Source: Pseudomonas sp.
GTDB lineage: Bacteria > Pseudomonadota > Gammaproteobacteria > Pseudomonadales > Pseudomonadaceae
Length of the DNA: 64,000 nucleotides
Direction of reading: 5' to 3'
NCBI GenBank assembly: GCA_007713455.1
Contig: VMRT01000009.1
Location: 248,001-312,000, forward strand
Under the pieces are notes generated by a model, which did not search any database, had not been told where the DNA came from, and saw only the letters and a program-made list of their open reading frames with translations. Of this stretch, positions 40,901 to 48,913 are shown one piece after another. Numbering within the stretch: position 1 is the first letter of the stretch; the number at the start of each line of letters is the position of its first letter. Made by a program: the position numbers and the translations under genes.

Positions 40901-42221
40901 TGACCAACTGGTGAATCTGGGCAACATCGGTGGTCGGCAGGTGGCTTGCTTCGCTGCGCTCCTCCGCGGGACCGCCGACCATGCCGGCCAACGTAGCCTC
41001 GACATAGAGCAACGCACCGGCGATATCCATCAGTATGGCGTCGTCGGGCGCCTGCTGCCCCTGCGCTACGGACTGGACGAGGACGATCTGATCGAGAATG
41101 ATCTTGCGCGATTGAGCGAAGCCGAGCACTGCCAAGGTATCGGCGATCTGCTTGAGCGGGACCTCGAGGCTGGACAGCTCGGCAATGACCTTGCGATCGC
41201 TGCGCACGAACAGGTCCAGGCTGTCCTTTACCCGCACCAGCTCTTCACAAAGGGCAGCGACCACCGAGCGCATCGCGCCACGGTCGGGACCAGCCAGCTG
41301 AGCACGCTCCTGATCGACCACGGCGCTGTCCGGCAGCGCTTCGTCGAGGCGGTAAAGCTGCTTTAACGCCTGGATACGGGGCGTCTGCCCCGGCGCCTTG
41401 GCGACGTAGAAGAGCAGGTTCTTGATCAGCTCATCGGGCGCAGCCTGATTTAGGCCATCAGCGCCTTCCTCGACCAACCGCTTGAGCTGCTTGTCTACCT
41501 GTCGCAACAAGGTGCGGACGGAGGTGCCGTTGCTCACGCCGCCACTGGCCAGGCCTTCGACCATGCCCGAGGCGATCTGCCATAGCGCCGCCAGTGGCGC
41601 ATCCTTGCAGAGCATTTCCAGGCGGGCGAATACCCGCGCCATGTAGCCGAGATTGGTCGGCAGGTCCTGGTTGCGAATCACCCCAACCAGCGCAACCTGC
41701 AGCATCTGGCGCAGCTTGCGCAGCAGGGCCGGCAGCTCGTTGGTACGCAGACGCTCGACCAACTCCTGCGAAAGCGCCGGCGTGCGTCCGGACAAGTCGG
41801 GTGAAAATAGGCTGGTTTCAGAAAGCAGCTTTTCACCGCGAGCGGCGCGCAGATCGTTAAGCAGCGGCAGCACCACCATCGGCAGGTCGCGGCGCGCACT
41901 CTGAATGCGGTCCAGATAGGCAGGCAGCTGCAGGATGGCCTGCATCATCACCTCGAGCGCCTCGCCCTGATTGGCCACCCGCTCGTCGAGCAGGGCCCGC
42001 GCCAGTTGCTCCATTTCCTCGGCGAGCAATGCTGCGCCGAAGAACTCCACCATCTGCAGAGTGCCGTGGACCTGATGCACATAGGTCAGGCAAAAGCGCA
42101 TCCGGGTCGAGTCCTGTGGGTTCTCGACGAACGCCTCCAGAGCCTGACGCGCCTGCTTAAGCGTCTCGGCAATCTCGCCTTTCACCCACTCCAGGGCGAC
42201 ATAATCGTGCCGATCACCCAT
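34971..42221 (-). CDS. chpA: hybrid chemosensory histidine kinase ChpA with multiple phosphotransfer domains
   Basis: A 2416-residue CheA-type kinase controlling type IV pilus twitching. By spacing of the HTLKG-like motif I place phosphotransfer sites at His52, Thr476, His787, His943, Thr1085, His1292, His1527 and His1674 (six His, two Thr). A perfect Glu-Ala repeat occupies about residues 1193-1232. The kinase core follows (RNAVDHG near 1999; GRGVGMDVV near 2090), then a CheW-like domain and a C-terminal receiver with Asp2345 in LLDIEMPRMDG. The start at 42221 (MGDRHDY) has a GGAG site; a Met five codons earlier lacks one. PAO1 ChpA, about 2470 residues, has the same plan. Neighbours supply receptor (PilJ), adaptors and output regulators (PilG, PilH). 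Confidence 0.95.
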   Translation of the reverse strand: MGDRHDYVALEWVKGEIAETLKQARQALEAFVENPQDSTRMRFCLTYVHQVHGTLQMVEFFGAALLAEEMEQLARALLDERVANQGEALEVMMQAILQLPAYLDRIQSARRDLPMVVLPLLNDLRAARGEKLLSETSLFSPDLSGRTPALSQELVERLRTNELPALLRKLRQMLQVALVGVIRNQDLPTNLGYMARVFARLEMLCKDAPLAALWQIASGMVEGLASGGVSNGTSVRTLLRQVDKQLKRLVEEGADGLNQAAPDELIKNLLFYVAKAPGQTPRIQALKQLYRLDEALPDSAVVDQERAQLAGPDRGAMRSVVAALCEELVRVKDSLDLFVRSDRKVIAELSSLEVPLKQIADTLAVLGFAQSRKIILDQIVLVQSVAQGQQAPDDAILMDIAGALLYVEATLAGMVGGPAEERSEASHLPTTDVAQIHQLVIREARNGLEQAKDAIIEFIASQWNHEHLARVPDLLTQVRGGLAMIPLERAAALLQACNGYIQDQLLARQAVPDWQSLDTLADAITSVEYYLERLSEDCGTQGDLILDVAEESLQNLGYSLGHANAPMKVEVVENEFADPLDEIEVLPEEPDASLDAFDSVAVGQEESPEPMDPDFLSEAQAPLESHDAETAAEAKESEWTLEDLSGDEEIIFNLPEEMPASETPPDSLEDESDLSEWSDAQVAELDLPEVSLPDYSEPEGLQVEVEPVLSLEEVMAAPVAAINPPAQDVPPSLLPPPADEEPVDEDLLEVFIEEAAEVLEAIGEQLPLWLADSDNKDALGEVRRAFHTLKGSGRMVRALVIGELAWSIENLLNRVLDRSIQPTDAVRQVVCDVVALMPALVDEFAAKAQRQRDDVDHLAAAAHALAKGQSVVLSQPAETPAAIADEPAPSAAPQDDDDALDPQLLEIFRNEAESHLTTLVSFLADCAQRLPQPVTDALQRALHTLKGSAHMAGILPVAEIATPLEKMVKEFKTNLIQMDLAEAELLHEAELLLRQGLANLDYEPLAPIEGAPEFLAKVHALHQARLVEAGARQHNDAGEARDPSVIALFLSEGMDILLDAEDLLRSWREHPAERQELSALLQELTTLGQGAKMADLPQMEALCQVLLRLYAVVEEGRLAVSERFFDDVEQGHEALVGMMDQVAAALQVSEQSELVARLEALLAEAIDPLVLEQPGDPVPVAAPGEISLTELPAEAEAEAEAEAEAEAEAEAEAEAEAEAEAEAEAEAEAEAEAWPEEEAPQDEAQDDLDHEMVEIFLDEAVDLMESAGHALDRWLADPANQMALSALLRDLHTLKGGARMAAIRPIGDLAHELESLYEGLSDGRYVHSAPLAALLQRSHDHLALQLEQLQRETPMSSADALIESMKAFRQGALPAFDGVDSTDASLLEADAGPDLIRPENDSAQSLDEPLSADAFDLPLIDVDETSAEADEGDNETAADDSRASDIPFSEELDEIDLGLPELDEVPEAFEAVPAAEEHDAVERDPELVEIFLEEGFDLIESAAGGLQRWMADVDNSFELEALQRDLHTLKGGARMADIREIGDLSHELEFLYEGLCAGSYRASPELFGLLQACQDRLAEMLEAVRAHQPVPSGDALIETIRHFRNNPDEQLSIPSSVSLKAAQEDAQQSAEAEILDIFVEEADDLLEEMESALGRWDAGREDAAPLADMLRVLHTLKGGARLAGQTALGNMAHDLEQRLSEAQQQGAPWPDSLFLDVQHGYDALLKDVELLRAGLASDGSDASQPESPELKPELPREPVTLEQPIVAASTLPKPSTSPAKVLPFIRRAQLAAQEAAARRAPQELVKVPAELLEGLVNLAGETSIFRGRVEQQVSDVGFTLGEMEATIERVRDQLRRLDTETQAQILSRYQAEAERAGYDDFDPLEMDRHSQLQQLSRALFESASDLLDLKETLAARNRDAETLLLQQARVNTELQEGLMRTRMVPFERLVPRLRRIVRQVAGELGKQVEFMVGNATGEMDRSVLERIVAPLEHMLRNAVDHGIEPVERRRAAGKPEQGVIRLDLAREGGDIVLTLADDGGGINLDAVRRKAIERGLMSSDSDLSEHEILQFILEAGFSTAERVTQISGRGVGMDVVHSEVKQLGGSMSIESTLGQGTRFLIRLPFTVSVNRALMVYSGEDLYAIPLNTIEGIVRVSPYELEAYYQPDAPRFEYAGQAYELRYLGDLLNNGQKPKLVGQSLPLPVILVRSKEHSVAVQVDSLAGSREIVVKSLGLQFAGVHGISGATILGDGRVVVILDLLATIRVLHAHQLIQLQQPRLIDQVQEPVEVETERPTLVMVVDDSVTVRKVTSRLLERNGMNVLTAKDGVDAITQLQERKPDIMLLDIEMPRMDGFEVATLVRHDERLKDLPIIMITSRTGEKHRDRALTIGVNEYLGKPYQESVLLEAIQRLVHADV
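38527..38646. repeat. 20 perfect tandem copies of a 6-bp repeat inside chpA
   Basis: TCGGCT is repeated 20 times without error (120 bp), encoding an alternating Glu-Ala stretch on the chpA strand between the Thr1085 site and the His1292 site. Being a multiple of three it cannot shift the frame, but slippage would change the linker by two residues per copy. Confidence 0.97.
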
Positions 42222-42232
42222 AGCGACTCCGC

Positions 42233-43099
42233 TCATAAACTTTTCCGGGTAAAAGCCAGAACCTGATCGTTGGCCACCGGAAGCAATCCCGGGTGCTGCC
42301 AACCGATCACTTCACCTACACCGATCACCAACAATCCCCCCGGAGCCAGGCAATCTGCCAGGCGATTGAGGATTTCTCGGCGACGCCAGCGGCGGAAATA
42401 GATCAGCAGGTTCTGACAGAAAATAACGTCCATGCTGGAAACGGGCGAGTTCGCCAGTTCCAGCACATTGAGCCTTGCAAAGCACACACGTGCGGCCAGG
42501 CCAGGAATCACTTGAAAACGATCATCGGATAGCGACAGGAAGTAACGCTCACGCAACGCCGGTTCGACCTGCTCCAGCTTGCGCGCGCTGTAGACCGCTG
42601 TTCGGGACTTGGCCAGCGCGCTCAGACTGATATCCGTGCCGGTGACCCCAAAGCTGCCGTCGAATTCGCGTCCCGCCAGCGCCTCGGTGGTGGCCATGGC
42701 TAGCGAGTACGTCTCTTCGCCACTTGCGCAACCCACGCTCCACAGCGCCAGGGGTCGCTTGATCGACTCCCGCTCCAGACGCTGGCGCAAGTAGGTTTCG
42801 AGCAGATCAAAAGAAGCGGGATGACGGAAGAAACGGGTTTCCTGAACGGTCAGCCTGTCCATGAGGGTCGACCACTCGACAGCACCACGGGGGCCGGAGG
42901 TGACCTGCCGATAGTAGCTGGCATAGTCAGGAGCACCGATCTCGCGCATGCGAGCGCTCAGATTGGTCTGCAGGAAGCTGCGCCTGCGTTCGCTGACGAC
43001 CATGCCGGAGCGCTCTTCGAGGAGCGTCTGCCAGTCATGGAATTCCGCCGGCGACATATCGGCCAAGGGCTCCAATGCCCAGTCAAACCTCGGCTGCAT
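42233..43099 (-). CDS. pilK: CheR-type chemoreceptor methyltransferase PilK
   Basis: A 288-residue SAM-dependent protein-glutamate methyltransferase, expected to methylate PilJ. The N-terminal helical domain (FHDWQTLLEERSGMVVSERR) is followed by the class I fold with LWSVGCASGEETYSLAM and VIFCQNLLIYF. The start is uncertain: 43099 has a GAGGGG site 6 nt upstream; 43117 and 43123 are in frame but lack sites. It ends 12 bp before the chpA start. Motifs are intact, so it should be active. Confidence 0.9.
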   Translation of the reverse strand: MQPRFDWALEPLADMSPAEFHDWQTLLEERSGMVVSERRRSFLQTNLSARMREIGAPDYASYYRQVTSGPRGAVEWSTLMDRLTVQETRFFRHPASFDLLETYLRQRLERESIKRPLALWSVGCASGEETYSLAMATTEALAGREFDGSFGVTGTDISLSALAKSRTAVYSARKLEQVEPALRERYFLSLSDDRFQVIPGLAARVCFARLNVLELANSPVSSMDVIFCQNLLIYFRRWRRREILNRLADCLAPGGLLVIGVGEVIGWQHPGLLPVANDQVLAFTRKSL

Positions 43100-43160
43100 G
43101 CCCTGCCCCTCGCTCATGATCATCGGCGGCAGCCATCAGATGACTGCCGCACTGCTCAAG

Positions 43161-45209
43161 TCAGGCCTGATCCGGAGCATCCGGCAGGGTAAAGCCGGAA
43201 ACGGAATGGCGCATCTCGTTGGCCATCTTGGCCAAATTACCGATGCTCTTGGCCGTAGCGGTGGTACCCGACGAGGTCTGCGAGGTGATCTCCTGGATCA
43301 CGTTCATGGTGTTGGAGATGTGACCGGCCGAAGAAGCCTGCTGGCGTGCCGCGTTGGAGATGTTCTGGATCAGCGCCGCAAGCGTCTTCGATACCTTTTC
43401 GATCTCTTCCAGTGCCACACCGGCGTCCTGCGCCAGACGCGCACCGCGCACCACTTCGGAGGTGGTCTGTTCCATCGAGATGACCGCCTCGTTGGTGTCG
43501 GTCTGAATGGTCTTTACCAGTGCCTCGATCTGCTTGGTCGCCGCGGAAGAGCGTTCAGCCAGGCGCTGTACTTCGTCCGCTACCACGGCGAAGCCGCGGC
43601 CTGCGTCGCCCGCCATGGATGCCTGGATCGCCGCGTTGAGTGCAAGGATGTTGGTCTGGTCGGCAATGTCGTTAATCAGGCTGACGATGTCACCGATCTC
43701 CTGGGACGACTCACCGAGACGCTTGATCCGCTTGGACGTGTCCTGGATCTGCTCGCGAATGTTGTCCATGCCGGTGATGGTGTTGTGCACCACCTCGTTG
43801 CCCTTGTTGGCAATGGCTACCGAACGTTCTGCTACCGCCGAGGATTCCGCGGCGTTGGCCGATACCTGGTCAATGGAAACCGCCATTTCGTTGATTGCAG
43901 CAGAAGCACCGGCAATTTCCTGGGCCTGGTGTTCGGAGGCCTCGGCGAGGTGCATTGCAGTCGCCTGGGTTTCCTGCGCAGCGCCCGATACCTGAACAGC
44001 GGTCTGGTTGATGGTGGCTACCAGTTCGCGCAGCTGGTCGATGGAGTAGTTGATCGAGTCGGCAATCGCACCGGTGAAGTCTTCGGTAACGGTCGCGGCC
44101 ACCGTCAGGTCACCGTCTGCGAGGTCGCCGATTTCATCGAGCAGTCGCAGAATCGCAGCCTGGTTACGCTCGTTCTTCTCAGCGGTTTCGCTCAGGCGGC
44201 GGCGTGCTTCCTGAACCATTACCAGACCAATCAGGATGATCGAGGCCAGCGCAATGGCGCCCAGCACGTAACCGAGGATGGTGTTGAGATAACGGGCATC
44301 GGCGCGGCTCTGCAGGCCTTGCGACAGCGCGGAGGTCTTGTCGAGCAGGGTCTGCGAAACCTCGAAGATGCTGTTCGCCGACTCGCGCACCTGGAACAGT
44401 TCAGGCGACGTTTCGAGAATTTCGTCCACCGATCCGGATACGAACTGGAAGAGCTCAGCGATCTCCGAGAGACGATCCAGCGCCTCTTCGTCGGCCACCG
44501 CAGTGATGCCCATGGCGACGTTGCCTTCGATCATCGCATTCAGGACTCGACCGAACAGACTGGCATCACGACCGAACATATCGGCCGCCTGTACCGAGTC
44601 CTGGTCACCGGACAGCACCTTGTTCACCGAACCGAGGATACGCTCGGCCAGCAGCGACTGGCGCTGGGCAACCGAAACCTGAGCTGCTGGCGCACCACTT
44701 TCCAGCAGGATGTCGACGACCTCCTCGTACTCGACCTGGAGCTGAGGAATGGTTTCGGCGAGGGTGCTGGCTACCTGGTGGAGCGACAGGACAGTCTGCT
44801 CACTGGCCAGGATGGCGTCGGTATCGCGACGCATCGTGTTCCAGTCCTGCTCCACCGCGTTGACTTCATCGCGCAACGATTCGGGAACCGCCGGCAGACC
44901 GATGTCCTCGTTTCCTTGCGAGAGATAGGCCCAGCGCTGGTTGAACTCGTTCCGGGCCTGCTTCAGAGACGCGAACGCCTCCTGCGTGCCGGTCGCCGCT
45001 TCCACGGCATCCTTGGCGATCTGCTGGGACAGTACGCGCAGCTCTCCTGCGTGAGCGATGTATTCGTTATCGTGATCGGCCTGAGTGTTGACGTACGCGA
45101 AGTTCGCGAACAGCAGCACGATCGATACGATCAGCACGATAAACAAACCGGTGGTCAGCGTATTGCTGCGCACCCCGCTCAACAAAGCATTAGCATTCAT
45201 TTTGATCAT
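43161..45209 (-). CDS. pilJ: methyl-accepting chemoreceptor PilJ
   Basis: A 682-residue receptor, matching the PAO1 length. The first transmembrane helix is at about 17-40 ([21 protein letters not shown]), a periplasmic domain follows, a second helix is near 305-325 ([19 protein letters not shown]), then a HAMP-like region and a long coiled coil. The signalling tip is [18 protein letters not shown] ([19 protein letters not shown]) and is highly conserved. It senses pilus or surface signals through ChpA. The start at 45209 (MIKMNAN) aligns with the known protein; a GGA-containing site precedes it. Confidence 0.95.
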   Translation of the reverse strand: MIKMNANALLSGVRSNTLTTGLFIVLIVSIVLLFANFAYVNTQADHDNEYIAHAGELRVLSQQIAKDAVEAATGTQEAFASLKQARNEFNQRWAYLSQGNEDIGLPAVPESLRDEVNAVEQDWNTMRRDTDAILASEQTVLSLHQVASTLAETIPQLQVEYEEVVDILLESGAPAAQVSVAQRQSLLAERILGSVNKVLSGDQDSVQAADMFGRDASLFGRVLNAMIEGNVAMGITAVADEEALDRLSEIAELFQFVSGSVDEILETSPELFQVRESANSIFEVSQTLLDKTSALSQGLQSRADARYLNTILGYVLGAIALASIILIGLVMVQEARRRLSETAEKNERNQAAILRLLDEIGDLADGDLTVAATVTEDFTGAIADSINYSIDQLRELVATINQTAVQVSGAAQETQATAMHLAEASEHQAQEIAGASAAINEMAVSIDQVSANAAESSAVAERSVAIANKGNEVVHNTITGMDNIREQIQDTSKRIKRLGESSQEIGDIVSLINDIADQTNILALNAAIQASMAGDAGRGFAVVADEVQRLAERSSAATKQIEALVKTIQTDTNEAVISMEQTTSEVVRGARLAQDAGVALEEIEKVSKTLAALIQNISNAARQQASSAGHISNTMNVIQEITSQTSSGTTATAKSIGNLAKMANEMRHSVSGFTLPDAPDQA

Positions 45210-45284
45210 TATCCGGCCCCCGCCTGGACCCCCGTCGTTTCCATCCAAGAACCAAAAGGCCGACCTTGGTCGACCCACCTACAA

Positions 45285-45821
45285 CTAAAACGCGACGTCC
45301 AGAAACGCCTGATGCGTAGCCAACGCGTGCGGGCTGAAGACCAGCCAGGGCTGCTCGCGCTGGAACACACCATGAATGAATGGCTGAATTGATGCCTCGA
45401 TCGGAGGCAACTCCTCCGAGAAGGTTTCCACCGCGAAATGCTGCATGCCGAAGACTTCATCGACAGTCAGTCCGGCGAACACTTCCTGGTGATCCACCAC
45501 CAGCACCCTGCGCTGCTTGCGCAGTGCCGAAAGCTCAAGCCCGAAATACCCACAAAGGTCCATCACAGGCAACAATCTGCCGCGCACGTTCGCCACGCCC
45601 TTTACCCAACTCTTGACGCCGGGAAGCAACGTATAGCGCGGCTCATGCAGGATTTCGCCAACCTCCCCCATTGGAGCGACGAACAAGCGCCCCCCCATCC
45701 GAAAGCCGATCCCTCCCCAGGTTTGCACGGCTTCCTGCTGAGAAGGCAGGCCTGCCGCGTACGTGCGGCAACGTTTATCTAGCTCCAGCAACTGCTGAAA
45801 CGGCGTTTGCATGTCAGGCAT
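45285..45821 (-). CDS. pilI: CheW-like adaptor PilI
   Basis: A 178-residue CheW-domain protein connecting PilJ to ChpA, with GGRLFVAPMGEVGEIL, LLPGVKSWVKGVANVRGRLLPVMD and LGLTVDEVFGMQ-like segments. The ATG at 45821 is chosen over a GTG at 45830 because AAGGGA sits 10 nt upstream of the ATG but abuts the GTG, and the length then equals that of PAO1. It lies between pilH and pilJ in the leftward cluster. Confidence 0.93.
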   Translation of the reverse strand: MPDMQTPFQQLLELDKRCRTYAAGLPSQQEAVQTWGGIGFRMGGRLFVAPMGEVGEILHEPRYTLLPGVKSWVKGVANVRGRLLPVMDLCGYFGLELSALRKQRRVLVVDHQEVFAGLTVDEVFGMQHFAVETFSEELPPIEASIQPFIHGVFQREQPWLVFSPHALATHQAFLDVAF

Positions 45822-45862
45822 GCTGGCCACGTCCCTTTGTCCGAGTGTTGGCTACCGCAGCG

Positions 45863-46228
45863 TCAGCCCGCCAGAACGGCATTCAGGGTCTTCAGCAATG
45901 TGGCTTCGTCCACCGGCTTGGTCAGGTAATCCTTGGCGCCTTGGCGTTTGCCCCAGACCTTATCGGTTTCCTGATCCTTGGTGGTGACGATGATCACCGG
46001 AATGTGACTGGTTTCAGAATCTTTGGTCAGTTGGCGCGTAGCCTGAAAACCATTCAGCCCGGGCATGACAATATCCATCAACACGGCATCCGGCTTTTCC
46101 TGACGAGCCAGCGCGACGCCGTCAGCGCCATTCTCCGCTTTAAGCACCACATGGCCATTCTTCTCAAGCATGGCGGTGAGCTTGTACATTTCGGTCGGCG
46201 AATCATCAACAATCAGAACGCGAGCCAT
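45863..46228 (-). CDS. pilH: CheY-like response regulator PilH
   Basis: A 121-residue single receiver with D8-D9, phosphoacceptor D52 in LMDIVMPG and the lysine in YLTKPVD. In the twitching system PilH acts with or against PilG, linked to pilus retraction. The start at 46228 (MARVLIVDD) has a GGAG site; the frame is open upstream into pilG but without family sequence. It lies 43 bp downstream of pilG. Confidence 0.94.
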   Translation of the reverse strand: MARVLIVDDSPTEMYKLTAMLEKNGHVVLKAENGADGVALARQEKPDAVLMDIVMPGLNGFQATRQLTKDSETSHIPVIIVTTKDQETDKVWGKRQGAKDYLTKPVDEATLLKTLNAVLAG

Positions 46229-46271
46229 GATTTCTCCATAGGAAGGCTTCAGCGGCAAACAATGCCGAACT

Positions 46272-46679
46272 TCAGGATGCTTGCTCCACCGGTGCGAAAT
46301 CAGGGACATGCGCCTTGATCGCACCGAGCAGCTCTTCTTTGCTGAACGGCTTGGTAAGGTATTGATCGGATCCGACAATACGCCCTTTGGCCTTGTCGAA
46401 CAGGCCATCTTTGGAAGACAGCATGATCACCGGCGTCGACTTGAAGGAACTGTTGTTCTTGATCAACGCACAGGTCTGATAACCGTCCAGCCTGGGCATC
46501 ATAATATCGACAAAGATGATGCGGGGATGAGTATCCGCAATCTTGGCGAGCGCATCGAAACCGTCCACAGCGGTGATGACATCGCAACCTACTTTCTTCA
46601 GCAGGGTTTCAGCAGTGCGACGAATCGTTTTCGAATCGTCGATCACCATGACCTTCAAGCCCTCGGAGTGCTGTTCCAT
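46272..46679 (-). CDS. pilG: CheY-like response regulator PilG
   Basis: A 135-residue single receiver with D14-D15, phosphoacceptor D58 in FVDIMMPRLDG and the lysine in YLTKPFS. In PAO1 it promotes pilus extension and cAMP signalling. It is the first gene of the leftward pil-chp cluster, so the main promoter should lie in the 236-bp region to gshB, though I found no convincing hexamers there. A GGTAGGGCG site precedes the start. Confidence 0.94.
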   Translation of the reverse strand: MEQHSEGLKVMVIDDSKTIRRTAETLLKKVGCDVITAVDGFDALAKIADTHPRIIFVDIMMPRLDGYQTCALIKNNSSFKSTPVIMLSSKDGLFDKAKGRIVGSDQYLTKPFSKEELLGAIKAHVPDFAPVEQAS

Positions 46680-46879
46680 TTCGCCCTACCATCGCCTCGG
46701 TGAGTCGTAGTTTATCGTTATGTCAGTGCGCCGGAGGCCCTGCCACCGATGGGCTGCACCCAATCGCCGGACCTTTTTAGCACACTCCTCATGCACACGC
46801 TATCAACCGGAAAAGCATCCGGATTTTCCTTGACCCAGTGCACAACCACAGCCAATCTGCAGCGACATTTTGAGCCACT

Positions 46880-46896
46880 GGCGGCGCTTCGCCGCC
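46880..46896 (+). other. hairpin in the gshB leader
   Basis: GGCGGCG-CTT-CGCCGCC is a perfect 7-bp stem with a 3-nt loop ending 19 nt before the gshB start. It could mask or position the ribosome site, or be part of the divergent pilG promoter region. Nothing else was seen in the 236-bp gap. Confidence 0.4.
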
Positions 46897-46915
46897 CATT
46901 GCCGGAGAACACCCC

Positions 46916-47866
46916 ATGACCGTTCGCGTCGGGATCATCATGGACCCTATCGCGCAGATTGCCTTCAAGAAGGACAGCTCGCTGGCCATGCTGCTGGCTG
47001 CCCAGGCGCGAGGCTGGACACTGTTCTACATGGAGCAGCGCGACCTATATCAGCTCGGCAATCAGGCCCGGGCGCGCATGTGCCCGCTGCGGGTATTCAA
47101 CGACCCACAACATTGGTTCGAGAAGGATGGGGAGGTCGATGCGGCCCTGACTGATCTGGACGTGATCCTCATGCGCAAAGACCCGCCTTTCAACAGCGAG
47201 TATGTCTACGCAACCTATCTGCTGGAACTGGCGGAAAAGGCCGGAACGCTGGTGGTCAATCGACCGCAGAGCCTGCGCGACTGCAACGAGAAGTTCTTCG
47301 CCACCCAGTTTCCACAATGCACCCCGCCGACACTGGTCAGTCGGCGCTCGGACATTCTCCGCGAGTTCGCCCGCGAGCACCGTGACATCATTCTCAAACC
47401 CCTCGACGAGATGGGCGGTGCATCGATCTTTCGTCATCGCGAGGGCGACCCGAATCTGTCGGTTATTCTCGAGGTTCTGACCGAGCATGGCAGCCGCCAA
47501 ATCATGGCTCAGCGATACATTCCCGCGATCAAGGACGGCGACAAGCGCATCCTGATGATCGATGGCGAGCCGATCCCCTATTGCCTGGCGCGAATCCCCG
47601 CCGCTGGCGAGACGCGCGGCAATCTGGCCGCGGGTGGTCGCGGCGTGGCACAGCCGCTGTCGGATCGCGACCGCGAGATTGCAGCGATCGTCGGCCCGGA
47701 ACTACGCAAGCGCGGCTTGCTGTTTGTCGGCCTGGATGTGATCGGCGACTACCTCACCGAAATCAACATCACCAGCCCGACCTGCATCCGCGAAATCGAC
47801 AATGCCTTTGATACCCGCATCGGCGAACGGCTCATGAACGCGATCGCGGCGAAGCTGCAAGGTTGA
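46916..47866 (+). CDS. gshB: glutathione synthetase
   Basis: A 316-residue ATP-grasp enzyme joining gamma-glutamylcysteine and glycine. Signatures: RVGIIMDPIAQIAFKKD at the N-terminus, VNRPQSLRDCNEKF, ILKPLDEMGGASIF, the GRGVAQPLSDRD loop and a C-terminal INITSPTCIREID. It heads a rightward run to pyrC'. A GGAGAA site precedes the start at 46916. An inverted repeat follows the stop, so the link to tonB may be weak. Confidence 0.97.
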   Translation: MTVRVGIIMDPIAQIAFKKDSSLAMLLAAQARGWTLFYMEQRDLYQLGNQARARMCPLRVFNDPQHWFEKDGEVDAALTDLDVILMRKDPPFNSEYVYATYLLELAEKAGTLVVNRPQSLRDCNEKFFATQFPQCTPPTLVSRRSDILREFAREHRDIILKPLDEMGGASIFRHREGDPNLSVILEVLTEHGSRQIMAQRYIPAIKDGDKRILMIDGEPIPYCLARIPAAGETRGNLAAGGRGVAQPLSDRDREIAAIVGPELRKRGLLFVGLDVIGDYLTEINITSPTCIREIDNAFDTRIGERLMNAIAAKLQG

Positions 47867-47877
47867 ACCAGCTAACA

Positions 47878-47914
47878 GCTTTGAGCTTGGAGCTTGCGAC
47901 TCCAAGCTCAAAGC
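47878..47914 (+). terminator. perfect inverted repeat between gshB and tonB
   Basis: The 15-bp arms GCTTTGAGCTTGGAG (47878-47892) and complement (47900-47914) enclose a 7-nt loop, 12 nt after the gshB stop. No T tract follows. The AGCTT-rich sequence looks like a small dispersed repeat of pseudomonads; it may end or stabilise the gshB transcript. Confidence 0.5.
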
Positions 47915-47953
47915 CGGCAGACTGCGCGGCACTTCGAGCCGACCCGACCTGCG

Positions 47954-48847
47954 ATGAACGCCGCTATCCGCCATCCCGTGCCTGAAACCACCCGAGTCCG
48001 CCCGGCGGACAGGCTCGGCTTCACGCTTTTTCTGGCTACCGCATTGCATCTGGCCTTAATTCTCGGGCTTGGCTTTACCCTCTCCGAGCCGAAGCAGATC
48101 AGCAAGACGCTGGAAATCACCCTGTCGACCTTCAAAAGCGAAGAGAAGCCCAAGGAAGCGGACTTCCTCGCCCAAGACAATCAGCAGGGCAGCGGCACGC
48201 TGGAGCACAAGGCCACGCCGAAAACCACCGAGCAAGCGCAGTTCCAGGATACCGAGGTACGCAAGGTGACCCCACCGGCAGCACCGCCTCGCAGCACCCG
48301 GCCGGAACCGGCGAAGACCGTCGTCACCACTCGCAGCCCACAGCGCGAAAAGGCCGACGTCAAGCAACAGACGCCACCGCAGCCCGAGCCGCAAGCAGCG
48401 CCGGCATTCGACAGCTCACAACTGAGCGCGGAGATCGCCAGCCTCGAAGCCGAGCTGGCACAAGAGGTCGAACGCTATGCCAAGCGCCCCAGGGTCAGCC
48501 GACAGAACAGCGCCGCCACCATGCGCGACATCAGTGCCTGGTATCGCGACGAATGGCGCAAGAAGGTTGAGCGCATCGGCAACCTCAACTATCCCGACGA
48601 GGCCCGCCGCCAGCAGATCTACGGCAGCCTGCGCATGCTGGTGACCATCAACCGCGACGGCACCATTCAGGAGCTGCGCGTGATCGAGTCCTCCGGCAAG
48701 CCGGTGCTGGACGATGCCGCGCTGCGCATCGTGCGACTGGCAGCGCCTTTTGCGCCCTTCACCGGCGAACTGGCGCAGAAGTTCGACCAGGTGGAGATCA
48801 TCCGCACCTGGCGTTTCGAGCGCGGCGACAGGCTTTCGAGTCGCTGA
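47954..48847 (+). CDS. TonB-like energy transducer
   Basis: A 297-residue inner-membrane protein with one N-terminal transmembrane segment (LGFTLFLATALHLALILGLGF), a long Pro/Glu/Lys-rich periplasmic region with a short coiled coil (SAEIASLEAELAQEVERYAK) and a C-terminal TonB domain (YPDEARRQQIYGSLRMLVTI, GKPVLDDAALRIVRLAAPFAPF). It probably corresponds to PAO1 TonB3 (PA0406), which affects twitching; here too it lies near the pil cluster. No exbB/exbD is adjacent. The ATG at 47954 lacks a strong ribosome site. Confidence 0.85.
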   Translation: MNAAIRHPVPETTRVRPADRLGFTLFLATALHLALILGLGFTLSEPKQISKTLEITLSTFKSEEKPKEADFLAQDNQQGSGTLEHKATPKTTEQAQFQDTEVRKVTPPAAPPRSTRPEPAKTVVTTRSPQREKADVKQQTPPQPEPQAAPAFDSSQLSAEIASLEAELAQEVERYAKRPRVSRQNSAATMRDISAWYRDEWRKKVERIGNLNYPDEARRQQIYGSLRMLVTINRDGTIQELRVIESSGKPVLDDAALRIVRLAAPFAPFTGELAQKFDQVEIIRTWRFERGDRLSSR

Positions 48848-48913
48848 AATCGGCAGCCGGGCGAACCGTCGCACCTGTAGCCGGAACGCGGTGCAACGCT
48901 TAAGCTAACGCGC

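Noticed and set aside
42948..45392. An 814-codon open frame antisense to pilJ.
   Set aside because: Same codon-bias shadow; pilJ is full length and highly conserved on the other strand.
46680..46915. A possible sigma54 promoter before pilG (TGGCTGTGGTTGTGCA on the minus strand).
   Set aside because: The GC element and spacing do not match the -24/-12 consensus well enough.
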